From: Paludisphaera rhizosphaerae
Lineage (GTDB): Bacteria; Planctomycetota; Planctomycetia; Isosphaerales; Isosphaeraceae
Reading direction: 5' to 3'
Length of the DNA stretch: 64,000 nt
Assembly: GCF_011065895.1 (NCBI RefSeq)
Contig: NZ_JAALCR010000030.1
Coordinates: forward strand, 1 to 64,000
Numbering within the stretch: position 1 is the stretch's first letter; each line of letters opens with the position of its first letter. Both the position numbers and the translations under genes were made by a program. Of this stretch, positions 1-8,116 are shown in pieces. A model generated the notes under the pieces. That model searched no databases. It saw only the letters and a program-made list of their open reading frames with translations, and was not told where the DNA came from.

Positions 1-77
1 GGCCGTCGTCGTCTCGGATCGCTTCGCACGAATATCCACACGTCGATCCGTACGATCGACTCACGAAAGGCCCCTCG

Positions 78-1265
78 ATGCTTCGCATCACGACATCCCC
101 TCGGCCCGACTGGCGGACCGCCGTCGAGTCGAAGGGGCTGCTGTTCCACTCGCTCGACGACCAGCCGTACTGGGATGAGAGTGCGTACTTCCTCTTCGAG
201 GCCAACGAGATCGACGCGGTCGAGAAGGCGACTTACCAGCTCAACGAGATGTGCCTGGCGGCCGTCGAGCGGGTGATCGTCGACGGTCGACTCGGCGAGC
301 TGGACATCCCTCAGCGGTTCCACCGGTTCGTCGCCGAGAGCTGGGAGCGCGACGAGCACACGATCTACGGTCGGTTCGACCTGGCGTTCGACGGCAACGG
401 CCCGCCGAAGCTCCTGGAGTACAACGCCGACACCCCGACCTCGCTCCTGGAAGCGGCGGTCATCCAGTGGTACTGGATGCAGGATCTCCTCCAGGGTCGG
501 AACGATCGCGACGTCTTTGACCAGTTCAACAGCCTGCACGAGCGGCTCCTCGGCGCGTGGACGCGAATCCGTCGCGAACGCTCCAGGCGGGTCGTCTTCG
601 CCGTGCTGGACGATTCGATCGAGGACGTGATGACCGTCGCCTACCTGCGCGACACGGCCATGCAGGCGGGGCTCTCAACCGAAACTCTGGCAGTCTCCCA
701 GATCGGCTGGGACGCGCGCCGGGGGACCTTCACGGACCTCGCCGAGCGGCCGATCGACCTTCTGTTCAAGCTCTACCCCTGGGAGTGGATGCTCCGCGAG
801 GAGTTCGCCCAATTCCTCCCCGGGGCGAAGACCCGATGGCTGGAGCCCCCCTGGAAGATGGTCCTGAGCAACAAGGCCATCCTGCCCATTCTTTGGGAGA
901 TGTTCCCGAAAAGCCCGTACCTCCTGCGCGCGAGCTTCGATCCGATCGGCGGCGACCACGTCGTGAAGCCGTTCTACTCCCGCGAGGGGGCGAACGTCGC
1001 CGTCGTCCGCGACGGCCAGACCGTCGCCCAGACGGACGGCGACTACGCCGACGGCCCCCAGATCTACCAGGAGTACCACCCCCTCTGGACCGAGGACGGC
1101 CGTCACGCCGTCATCGGGAGCTGGATCGTCAACGGCTACGCCTGCGGCCTGGGCGTCCGCGAGGACGAGGGCCCCGTCACGCGCAACACGAGCCGATTCC
1201 ACCCCCACCTCTTCCGTGGCAACCGCTACGCGAAACCGCCGGTGATCAGAGCGCAGACCGCTTGA
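78..1265 (+). CDS. Glutathionylspermidine synthase-like ATP-grasp protein
   Basis: This 395-aa protein resembles the glutathionylspermidine synthase pre-ATP-grasp family (YgiC/YjfC-like proteins). Family hallmarks visible are the N-terminal stretch ending YWDESAYF, the segment YGRFDLAFDG followed by LLEYNADTPTSLLE, and a C-terminal ATP-grasp part with LEPPWKMVLSNKAILP and later VVKPFYSREG. YgiC-type members are thought to form an ATP-dependent amide bond on a peptide or amine substrate, and many stand alone, as here, without the amidase domain of E. coli Gsp. No signal peptide is seen, so it should be cytoplasmic. The ATG is preceded by AAAGG about 9 bases upstream. It is the only plus-strand gene at this end and has no obvious partner. 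The true substrate cannot be told from sequence. Confidence 0.85.
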   Translation: MLRITTSPRPDWRTAVESKGLLFHSLDDQPYWDESAYFLFEANEIDAVEKATYQLNEMCLAAVERVIVDGRLGELDIPQRFHRFVAESWERDEHTIYGRFDLAFDGNGPPKLLEYNADTPTSLLEAAVIQWYWMQDLLQGRNDRDVFDQFNSLHERLLGAWTRIRRERSRRVVFAVLDDSIEDVMTVAYLRDTAMQAGLSTETLAVSQIGWDARRGTFTDLAERPIDLLFKLYPWEWMLREEFAQFLPGAKTRWLEPPWKMVLSNKAILPILWEMFPKSPYLLRASFDPIGGDHVVKPFYSREGANVAVVRDGQTVAQTDGDYADGPQIYQEYHPLWTEDGRHAVIGSWIVNGYACGLGVREDEGPVTRNTSRFHPHLFRGNRYAKPPVIRAQTA

Positions 1266-1284
1266 ATTGCACACGGGCGGAGGA

Positions 1285-1434
1285 GAAAGGGGACTGGCTC
1301 CCGGCGCGAGGGCTTTGGCTCTTGGGATCGACCTGGCGGCCGGGTGCCTGTCCCCTTTCTCCGGGCATCCCCAAGGCCGCTTCGGAGGAAAGGGGACAGG
1401 CACCTCCGCTGCGCTGCGGAGCCAGTCCCCTTTC
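1285..1434. repeat. Nested inverted repeats between convergent genes
   Basis: Two inverted repeats are nested in the spacer between two convergent genes. The outer arms, 1285-1301 and 1418-1434, are a perfect 17-bp pair carrying AAAGGGGACTGGCTCC. The inner arms, 1343-1363 and 1383-1404, carry GGTGCCTGTCCCCTTT and its complement with one length difference. All four arms share the core GGGGAC(A/T)GGC(A/T)CC in alternating orientation. The block could fold into a large cruciform or RNA hairpin and may act as a two-way terminator, or be a REP-like dispersed element. Confidence 0.8.
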
Positions 1435-1453
1435 CCCTTCGCTTCTCGGATCT

Positions 1454-3181
1454 TCAATGAGAGTCCTGGGGACCCGCAGCGGTCGCCGCCCCGGCGGGGA
1501 CGACGCGGTGGCCGCCGTCCTCGGCCAGTTCCAGGGCCGAGTCGTGGAGGTCGATGAGGTCGTGGTCCTCGGCGAAGCTGACGTAGGCGATCGACGACTC
1601 GGAGAGCTTCTCCAGGAGCGGCCGCACCTGGTCGGCGGGGAGGGCGTCGGTCACGTGGTCGAAGATCGCGTAATCGGGCTTCGCGAGCAACAGCCGGGCG
1701 AACGAAAGCCGTTGCTGCTCCCCCGAGGAGAGGGCATGGGACCAGTCGTGCTCGACTTCGAGCCCGTCGAGCCGCTCCAGCGCCGGGCCTAGCCCGACGG
1801 CTTCCAGCACGGCGATCACCTCAGAGTCCTCCGGCAGTTGGACCCCACTGGGTCCGCCGAGTTCGAGCTGGTCGCGGAGCCGGCCGGGAACGAGCAGCGG
1901 GCGCCTCGCCAGAAAGCAGACTTTCTCGGGCCGGACGATCCGACCTTCCCCCTCGGTCCAGAGCCCGGCGAGGGCCAGGAAGAGAGCCCTCTTCCCCTGG
2001 GGGTTCGGTCCGGTCACCAGCAGCTTCTCGCCGGCCGAAAGGTCGAGCGAAAGGTGGCGGACGAACTCGCGGGACTCGTCGCGAGGGTCGCGGAGCGTCA
2101 CCCCCTCCAGGACGATCCGATCGCCCCGGCCGTCGACCCGAACCGCCCCCCGAGGCCGATGCTGGGCCCGATCGACCGACTCGACCAGGGCGTCGATCCG
2201 TGAGCTGACCGCGGCGAACGACGAGAGGGTCTCGAACTGGGTGATGATCAGCGACAGAGCCCCCAGAACCTGGGCGAACGCCATGGCCGCCTGCGTCACC
2301 ACGCCGAATTCGACCTTCTGAGCGAAGTAAAGCGGCGCGACGATCAACAGGGGGATGATCTGGATCATGTAGTTGTACGCGCCCGTGAACATGACCAGGT
2401 TCCGGGTGACGCGAATGATCAGCCCCTGGTTGCGAGCGAGAGCCCCGAGCCGGGCGTGCAGGGTGGAGGCGAGCCGGGGCGAGGCGTCGGCGACGGCGAT
2501 CGCCTCGGCGTTCTCGCGGGCCCGGACCAGGGCGTACCGGAGGTCGGCCTCGCGCTGAAGCTGCGCATTGTTCAGCCGGACGAGCGGACGCCCCAGCAGG
2601 ATCGCCGTTCCGGTGCCGAACCCGGCGTAAACCAGCGCCGCCAGGACCAGCCAGGGGGTGATCGACCAGAGGACGCCGAGGAAGCTGACCGAGGTGATCG
2701 CCGCTCCCAGCGACAGGACGATGAACGCCAGGGCCGTCTGGGTGAACATCTTGACGTCGTCGGTCATCCGCTGGTCGGGGTTGTCGACCTCGGCGTCCTC
2801 GTTGATCCGATAGTAGGCGTCGTTGGAAAGGTAGCGGTCCATCAGCCGCCGCGTCGTCCACTCGCGCCAGAGGAGCCGCAACCGTTCCTCAGAGAACCGG
2901 TTGAAGGCCGCGATCACGGCCGACGTCAGAAACACTCCCAGGTAAGCGAAGGCGAAGAACACGTAACGCCCGCGGTTGCGGTCGGCGATCGCCGTCATGA
3001 AGTCGCGGCCGATGTAGCTGTTGACGACGTTCAGCCCATTGAACGCGACCAGCAGGATGAACAGGGCGACGATCCAGAAGAGCGCCCGGGGCCTCGACTC
3101 GGAGCCGAGGAACAGGCGGATCAACCGAAACGACTCCTTCAGAGCTTGCTTGCGCTGGTTTGCGGCAGTGCTGGTGCTCAT
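1454..3181 (-). CDS. ABC_membrane_2 (YddA/SbmA-like) transporter fusion with degenerate ATPase domain
   Basis: This 575-aa protein has an N-terminal membrane domain (about residues 30-330; hydrophobic segments near 35-55, 75-95, 150-195, 265-290) and a C-terminal ABC ATPase domain (about 345-555). The segment YYRINEDAEVDNPDQRMTDD is typical of the SbmA/BacA/YddA group, which moves peptides or cobalamin-like compounds across the inner membrane. The signature LSSGEQQR (485-492) is kept, but the catalytic motifs are eroded: Walker A is GPNPQGKR (391-398) with Arg for Ser/Thr, the Q-loop reads FLARRPLL, Walker B ends IFDHV with His for the catalytic Glu, and the H-loop histidine is missing in YVSFAED. 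ATP hydrolysis is therefore doubtful. It converges with the upstream gene across a palindromic spacer. Confidence 0.85.
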   Translation of the reverse strand: MSTSTAANQRKQALKESFRLIRLFLGSESRPRALFWIVALFILLVAFNGLNVVNSYIGRDFMTAIADRNRGRYVFFAFAYLGVFLTSAVIAAFNRFSEERLRLLWREWTTRRLMDRYLSNDAYYRINEDAEVDNPDQRMTDDVKMFTQTALAFIVLSLGAAITSVSFLGVLWSITPWLVLAALVYAGFGTGTAILLGRPLVRLNNAQLQREADLRYALVRARENAEAIAVADASPRLASTLHARLGALARNQGLIIRVTRNLVMFTGAYNYMIQIIPLLIVAPLYFAQKVEFGVVTQAAMAFAQVLGALSLIITQFETLSSFAAVSSRIDALVESVDRAQHRPRGAVRVDGRGDRIVLEGVTLRDPRDESREFVRHLSLDLSAGEKLLVTGPNPQGKRALFLALAGLWTEGEGRIVRPEKVCFLARRPLLVPGRLRDQLELGGPSGVQLPEDSEVIAVLEAVGLGPALERLDGLEVEHDWSHALSSGEQQRLSFARLLLAKPDYAIFDHVTDALPADQVRPLLEKLSESSIAYVSFAEDHDLIDLHDSALELAEDGGHRVVPAGAATAAGPQDSH

Positions 3182-3284
3182 CGTGTCCTGTCGGGCGGGA
3201 GGTCGAGGGCTTTGATTGAGGGCCGCTAATCGTTAGCACAATCAATGCCGAGAACACTGGCAGGCCCCCCCGATTCGGCTCGCC

Positions 3285-4151
3285 TCAGCGTCGCCGGCCG
3301 GGGCGAAGCTCCTTGGCGTGGTAGACGTCCGTCGGGATCTTGTGGTCGGCGTAGACCTCGGCGAGCAGGTTGTAGAGCTTCGGGTCGTAGTCCTTCAACT
3401 CGTCGGGCGTCATCACCCTGCGGCCCTTGTCGACGTATTCGTAGTTCGACCAGAACCACGTTTGAGTTCCCTCGGCCCAGTACTCGGCGACCGTGTTCGC
3501 CGCGTAGCTCTTCTTCCAGAGGCCGGCCTTCATCGCCTCGTCGTAGGTGGAACGAATCCGCCGGTAGAGGTCGGGATCAGCGCGGCGGATGCCGACGTCC
3601 ATAATCCCGTGCGAGAACTCGTGGACCAGGATGTTCTCGCCGAAGTAGCGGGTGCCCGGGTAGCCCAGCAGATTCTCCTCGGCGCACGAGGTCGGGTTGC
3701 CGCCCATCCCGCGAGCGCGACGGTCCCAGTATTCCTTGTCGGTGAGCTTGCCGATGCGTTCCTCGTAGTGCTGGCGCTCGTCGTCGGTTAGCCGGGGGTC
3801 GTCGCGGGTCGGCTTCTTCCAGTTTCTCTGCTCGGGGAGATCCGTGGTCGATTCGGACTGCGCCATCACGATCACCCGCATCTTGCGCTGCACCATCGCC
3901 TCGCGGAGGTCGCCGCGCTTCAGGAGCATGTGATTGACGATGTCGCGCGCCGCCAGGATCGCGGCGTCGGGCACCTTCTCCGAACCGACGACGGTGATCC
4001 CGTTCGCATCGACGTACTTCTTGTAGAACGGGTCGAGCCCCAGCCCCTCGGGCACGGCGATGACGTTGGCGGCGACGTGATCGGCAATCGGCGGGTCGTC
4101 GCCGGTCACCGCGAGGAATGCCAGCAGGGGGATCAGGCTCGATACGATCAT
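3285..4151 (-). CDS. Putative exported zinc metallopeptidase (HExxH)
   Basis: The 288-aa product starts at an ATG giving MIVSSLIPLLAFLAVTGDDP, which looks like a short signal peptide; the frame stays open upstream but without a better start. HEFSH (177-181) is a zinc-binding HExxH motif, and EYWAEG (223-228), some 45 residues later, could supply the third ligand Glu as in gluzincins. The aromatic motif TQTWFWSNYEY follows. Similar proteins are found in planctomycetes and some eukaryotes, and I cannot assign a named MEROPS family. It probably acts outside the cytoplasmic membrane. It is monocistronic, with about 100 bases to the ABC transporter gene. Confidence 0.65.
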   Translation of the reverse strand: MIVSSLIPLLAFLAVTGDDPPIADHVAANVIAVPEGLGLDPFYKKYVDANGITVVGSEKVPDAAILAARDIVNHMLLKRGDLREAMVQRKMRVIVMAQSESTTDLPEQRNWKKPTRDDPRLTDDERQHYEERIGKLTDKEYWDRRARGMGGNPTSCAEENLLGYPGTRYFGENILVHEFSHGIMDVGIRRADPDLYRRIRSTYDEAMKAGLWKKSYAANTVAEYWAEGTQTWFWSNYEYVDKGRRVMTPDELKDYDPKLYNLLAEVYADHKIPTDVYHAKELRPGRRR

Positions 4152-4369
4152 CCAGTCCTCGCTCTCGGGGCGGGTGTCCTCGCCGTCGTCGCATCGGACG
4201 GCCTGGCAGGCTGCAACGATCGTATCAATCGAGCACGCCGAGATTCCACCAGCACGGCGAACCGGAAAAGCCGTCGGAGACCACATTCAAGACAGAGGAT
4301 TCGTCCTCAGCGGCTCATTCTCAATTCGGTTCGCAGGAGAGAGGCGAGCGAGGCCGCGCTCGTCTCATG

Positions 4370-4474
4370 CCGAACGAAGCCAATGACCACGATCGCCACA
4401 AAGTTCATGGCACCAACAAGTTAAATCCGACAGAAACGTGCCGACATCGCGACGATCGAAGCCAAAGCGAAGCC
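4370..4474. repeat. Dispersed intergenic repeat, copy A
   Basis: This stretch begins CCGAACGAAGCCA and ends GATCGAAGCCAAAGCGAAGCC. A second, diverged copy of almost the same length lies at 33551-33656, with the same start and an end differing in two bases. Shared internal blocks include GATCGCC/AATCGCC and ACCAACAA. Both copies are in non-coding spacers and in the same orientation. Confidence 0.65.
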
Positions 4475-4603
4475 TGACTCGGCATGAGCGCGCGGATCGG
4501 CGACGGCCGCCAGGTCGGCCCGCGCCGGTCCATGGACACGCAAGCGTGGCCATGCCACCCAGCGCCGAGGGAGGGCCTAAACCAGATGTGAAAAGCGCGC
4601 GAA

Positions 4604-4630
4604 CGAACCCGACCGTGGGGTCGGGTTTCG
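4604..4630 (-). terminator. Hairpin downstream of lpxI
   Basis: AACCCGACC (4606-4614) and GGTCGGGTT (4619-4627) form a perfect 9-bp GC-rich stem with a GTGG loop. It lies about 80 bases beyond the lpxI stop codon on the minus strand and is a plausible transcription terminator, though no long U-tract follows. Confidence 0.5.
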
Positions 4631-4705
4631 TGTACTCAACGCTTTGCCGCGGAAGCCGTTGCGTCCGACGGGTTCGACCGCGCGGTCCGGAGAACGAAGC
4701 CGCCG

Positions 4706-5617
4706 TCAGGCGGTGAAGCCGTCGCGGACGGCGATGATGGTCATGCCGTAGCGGTCGGCGAGGGCGACGACGTCGGGCTGGTCGACGACGATGGTCTTCT
4801 CGGCCTCGATCGCCAGGACGCGGGCGCCGGCCTTGTGGAGGTTCTCGACCGTGGTCATGCCGATGGTGGGGACGTCGAACCGCATGTCCTGCTGGGGCTT
4901 GGCGACCTTCACCAGCGTCCAGCCGCCGGCCTTGCAAAGGCTGCCGGCGCGGTCGATGCAGCGGTCGGTTCCCTCGATGGCCTCGATGGCCAGCGTGGCT
5001 GCCTCTTTGACGGCCACAGACTGGCCGACGTCCAGCCGGCCCATCTCCTTAGCCATCGTCCAGCCGAAGGCGATGTCCCGGCGCTCGTTGGCGGTCGGCT
5101 GGCGACGGGTCAGGACGCCTTCCTGAACGAGGAGTTCCGGAGCGTAGTCGAGCGCGGAGGTGAAGGTCATTCCGTCCCTCTTGAATTCGGCGATGACGGA
5201 GAGCAGCAGCGAGTCGTCGCGGTTGTCGGCCCGGTCGCGGCGGTACCACCACTGGACCGTCCGCAGGTCGGGACAGAGGTGGAGCCATCGCATGGGGGTG
5301 TAGATCACGTTCTTGGTGACCTTGCCCGCCATGACGATCTCGGCGGCGCCCCGGCGGCGGAAGGTCCGAATCATCCGCCCCATCTTGGCGACGCCCACGA
5401 CGTCGAAGGTGGAGCAGATGTCGCGGAGTTCCTCGGAAGCCTCGTACTGGATCCCCACACAGGCGACCGCGAAGCCCTGACGGCGGGCGGCCTCGGCGAA
5501 GAGGATCGGGAACCGGCCGCTGCCGGCGAGCAGGCCGATGGTCCGCTCCGCGGGGGGCGCGGCGGCCCGGCGAAAGCGGCCCATGCGGCTTCGGGTCGCG
5601 TCTTGCAGGGAAGGCAC
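4706..5617 (-). CDS. lpxI: LpxI-family UDP-2,3-diacylglucosamine pyrophosphatase
   Basis: This 303-aa protein belongs to the LpxI (DUF1009) family, which hydrolyses UDP-2,3-diacylglucosamine to lipid X and UMP in lipid A synthesis at the inner face of the cytoplasmic membrane. Family landmarks are the N-terminal TIGLLAGSGRFPILFAEAAR, MAGKVTKN, the DDSLLLSVI segment and the C-terminal DMRFDVPTIGMTTVENL. It starts at a GTG with GGAG 7 bases upstream and lies only 15 bases downstream of lpxD, so the two are probably co-transcribed. LpxI replaces LpxH in bacteria such as Caulobacter. The first ~25 residues are not typical of the family, so the true start could be the ATG 11 codons in. Confidence 0.92.
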   Translation of the reverse strand: MPSLQDATRSRMGRFRRAAAPPAERTIGLLAGSGRFPILFAEAARRQGFAVACVGIQYEASEELRDICSTFDVVGVAKMGRMIRTFRRRGAAEIVMAGKVTKNVIYTPMRWLHLCPDLRTVQWWYRRDRADNRDDSLLLSVIAEFKRDGMTFTSALDYAPELLVQEGVLTRRQPTANERRDIAFGWTMAKEMGRLDVGQSVAVKEAATLAIEAIEGTDRCIDRAGSLCKAGGWTLVKVAKPQQDMRFDVPTIGMTTVENLHKAGARVLAIEAEKTIVVDQPDVVALADRYGMTIIAVRDGFTA

Positions 5618-5632
5618 GTCCTGTCTCCCTCG

Positions 5633-6754
5633 TCAGAAACCAGTCGGATCGGCGTTCTCGTCGTCGCCCTCGCTGAAGCCGACGGTCCCGTCGTGGCTGG
5701 GGGTCATCGGCAGGAGCGCCGAGACGGCCTCGATCTGGGCGGTCAGCTCGCGGAGCTGCTTGTGCATGTCGGGGAGCCGGGCGATCATCTGGAACAGCCG
5801 GCGCTGTTCTCGGACGGGGATCGCCGGCGAGCCGAGCACCTGCTGGCCGCTGGGGATGTTGCGGTGGACGCCCGCCTGGGCGCCGACCACCACGCCGTCG
5901 CCGATGACCGTCTTGTCCTTGATCCCGGCCTGACCGGCCATGACCACGTAGTCGCCCGTCTTGCAACTGCCGGCGATCCCCACCTGCGAGCAGAGCAGGT
6001 TGTGGCGGCCGATCTGGTTGTTGTGGGCGATCATGACCAGGTTGTCGATCTTGGTCCCCTCGCCGATTCGGGTCGCCTCGAAGGTCCCCCGGTCGATCGT
6101 GGTGTTCGCGCCGATCTCGACGTCGGAGCCGACCTCCAGCCGCCCGGTGTGCGGGACCTTGACGTGCTTGCCGTCGGCCTGGCGGTAGCCGAAGCCGTCG
6201 GCGCCCAGGACGGCGCCGGCGTGGACCTCGACCCGGTCCTCCAGGACGACCTCCGCGTAGAGCACGGCGTTGGGGTGGACGACGCAGTTGCGGCCGACCT
6301 TGGCGCGGTCGCCGATCACGGCCCCGGGGTGGATGGTCGCGCCCTCGCCGATCTCGGCCTCGTCGCCGATGTAGGCGAACGGATAGATGGCGGCGTCGCG
6401 GCCGATCTTGGCGGTGGGAGCCACCCAGGCCTGCGGATGCACGCCGGTCCAACGGACCTTGGTCCCGCCCGACAGATGGGCGCGGACGGCGATGAACGCG
6501 GCGATCGGGTCGTCCACCTCGATGACCGCCAGGTCTTCCTTCATCGGCGGTCGCCGATTGCGGAAGTGGGGGCCGACGATCGCCGCCGAAGCCGGCGAGG
6601 TTCGCAGCAGCTTGGCGTAGCGCTCGTTCTCAATGAACGTGATGTCGCCGGGCCCCGCCTCGTCCACGGGCCGGGCCGAGCGGATGGCGACCTTGCCGTC
6701 GCCGACAAGGCGTCCGCTGACCAAGGCCGCGAGCTGTTCGACCGTTGCGACCAC
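5633..6754 (-). CDS. lpxD: UDP-3-O-acylglucosamine N-acyltransferase LpxD
   Basis: LpxD adds the second acyl chain to UDP-3-O-acylglucosamine in lipid A synthesis. The GTG start chosen (VVATVEQLAALVSG) has AAGGAA 8 bases upstream; the open frame extends about 60 codons further but without family similarity. Residues 1-100 match the uridine-binding domain (AGPGDITFIEN), and residues 108-310 are left-handed beta-helix hexapeptide repeats. The predicted catalytic His is H244 in IAHNNQIGRHN, next to GIAGSCKTGDYVVMAGQAG. The C-terminal helix continues to 373 aa, slightly longer than the usual ~345. It lies directly upstream of lpxI. lpxA, lpxC and fabZ are not nearby. Confidence 0.94.
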   Translation of the reverse strand: MVATVEQLAALVSGRLVGDGKVAIRSARPVDEAGPGDITFIENERYAKLLRTSPASAAIVGPHFRNRRPPMKEDLAVIEVDDPIAAFIAVRAHLSGGTKVRWTGVHPQAWVAPTAKIGRDAAIYPFAYIGDEAEIGEGATIHPGAVIGDRAKVGRNCVVHPNAVLYAEVVLEDRVEVHAGAVLGADGFGYRQADGKHVKVPHTGRLEVGSDVEIGANTTIDRGTFEATRIGEGTKIDNLVMIAHNNQIGRHNLLCSQVGIAGSCKTGDYVVMAGQAGIKDKTVIGDGVVVGAQAGVHRNIPSGQQVLGSPAIPVREQRRLFQMIARLPDMHKQLRELTAQIEAVSALLPMTPSHDGTVGFSEGDDENADPTGF

Positions 6755-7015
6755 TGGCGATTCCTTTCTTCCCTGAAAGGAGCAGACCAGGCACCGGGGG
6801 ACGAATCTGGGGAGTCGAGCGAGGGGCTGTCCGGTCTCTGGAAATCCGTTTCCGTGGGACCTGCGTGCCGTCCCGATCCGTATTCGGCCTTCCCGGCCGT
6901 GCGGGAATCTAAACCAACTCGCCCCGACAGGCAAGCCGAGTCGATTCCCGGTCGAACCGCGTCGGGACCGCCGCGATTCTCTCTCTCGTCCATCGTCCAG
7001 GAACCGCCCCGAACT

Positions 7016-7732
7016 TCAGGCTTCCGCCCCCCGCAAGATCGCCAGGGCGGAGAGGTCGGGGATGTTGGCCGGGTCAGCGGGATGTTCGCCGCGGCGAGTC
7101 AGGTGGAGCGCCGAGAGCCCCGCCCGACGAGCCCCCAGGACGTCGTTCTCCAGGTCGTCCCCCACCGAGAGCACCCGTTCCGGCGGCAAACCGAGACGCT
7201 CGCAGGCCGCACGGAAGAACGCCCCATGGGGTTTGCGATAGCCGACTTCCGACGAGACGACGATCAGCTCGACGACCTCCGCCAGCTCCGGCAGGCCGGC
7301 GACGACCGCGTGCAACCGGGAGTCGAAGTTCGAGCCGATGCAGACCCGCATCCCGGCCTCTTGGACGGCTTCGACGGCCGGGACCGAATCCGGGAAGACG
7401 CTCCACGATTCAGGACGGCCGAAATGGTCCCAAAGTTCGTCGAACGCCCGATCCGGCTCCGGGACCTCGGGAAGCACCCGCCCAACGATCGCCCGCCAGC
7501 GCCGGCGTTCGACAGACTCGTCGGTCGAGAGGACGCCGTCCGCCCCCTGGACCAAATCGTCTCCGAACGCCGCGTTGAACCGGCCTCGGACCTCGTCAGG
7601 GTTCAGCTCGATCCCCTGGCGTGCGGCGGCGTCTGTATAAGCCGCGGCGACGGAAGGCGTCGGCCTGATTAAAGTCCCCACCGCGTCGAGGACGATACCC
7701 TGGATACGTCTCCAATTCGGTTGCGTGCTCAT
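7016..7732 (-). CDS. HAD-superfamily hydrolase (HAD-IA type)
   Basis: The 238-aa protein has HAD motif I as VLDAVGTLI (residues 14-22), in which the nucleophile Asp is present but the second Asp of DxD is Val, as in some HAD-IA proteins. Motif II is near CIGSNFDSR, motif III contains the Lys of VGYRKPHG, and motif IV is SVGDDLENDVLGARRAG. A helical cap lies between motifs I and II. It is likely a cytosolic phosphatase or dehalogenase-like enzyme with unknown substrate. It is separated from lpxD by about 260 bases and faces away from the small plus-strand frame at 7921. Confidence 0.85.
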   Translation of the reverse strand: MSTQPNWRRIQGIVLDAVGTLIRPTPSVAAAYTDAAARQGIELNPDEVRGRFNAAFGDDLVQGADGVLSTDESVERRRWRAIVGRVLPEVPEPDRAFDELWDHFGRPESWSVFPDSVPAVEAVQEAGMRVCIGSNFDSRLHAVVAGLPELAEVVELIVVSSEVGYRKPHGAFFRAACERLGLPPERVLSVGDDLENDVLGARRAGLSALHLTRRGEHPADPANIPDLSALAILRGAEA

Positions 7733-7920
7733 CGACGTCCATCGGCTGGCATCGTGGATTGGCCCGGAGGTCGATCAGGTCTCGCCCGTCGCCCCCACCC
7801 GGCCGGCCCGACAAACTGGGCAAGCCGCGTCAACATTGTCGGACCCGCAAGGCTTCGGGGGAAGGCGGTTTTCGGTCTTATTTCGGCCGCTCCTCGTCAC
7901 GATCAACATCGGAGGCCGCC
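7733..7920. other. Spacer upstream of HAD gene
   Basis: No gene is seen. It probably carries the HAD gene promoter on the minus strand and, near its right end, GGAGG five bases before the ATG at 7921. Confidence 0.4.
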
Positions 7921-8106
7921 ATGCGTTCACCTCACCACGCCCCGAGCCCGGTTCGGCAGGGCCCTCATCTCCAGGCGCAGGCCCTCCCGCCCGGCCAGAT
8001 TCAGGCGCTCGACCGCCGCCGGACGCTCGACCAGCAGCAGAACGCTTACAGGGGGATGCACACGCCCGGCCGGAACACCGATCCGGGCCGTCGGCCTCCC
8101 TCGTGA
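7921..8106 (+). CDS. Candidate small protein, Gln/Pro/Arg-rich
   Basis: A 61-codon frame starts at an ATG with an ideal ribosome binding site (GGAGG, five bases upstream). The product begins MRSPHHAPSPVRQ, contains a Gln-rich middle (QAQALPPGQIQ, LDQQQN) and ends TDPGRRPPS. It ends ten bases before the stop of tsaD, with which it converges. No known domain is recognised; it is basic, low in hydrophobic residues and probably disordered. The start site is the main evidence, and chance in GC-rich DNA cannot be excluded. Confidence 0.35.
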   Translation: MRSPHHAPSPVRQGPHLQAQALPPGQIQALDRRRTLDQQQNAYRGMHTPGRNTDPGRRPPS

Positions 8107-8116
8107 TCAGGATCGA

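Larger units (their letters stand above)
4152..4705. other. Intergenic region with repeats, no gene seen
   Basis: No convincing coding frame is present. The stretch holds a copy of a dispersed ~105-bp repeat (4370-4474), a short motif around 4535-4560 (CACGCAAGCGTGGCCATG) resembling a motif near 33465-33490, and a hairpin just downstream of lpxI. It is less GC-rich than the flanking genes. Confidence 0.6.

Noticed and set aside
4835-7672. A 945-codon plus-strand frame across lpxI, lpxD and the HAD gene
   Set aside because: It is antisense to three recognised genes, and its product is composition-biased (Asp, Gly, Val, Arg) as expected for a shadow frame.
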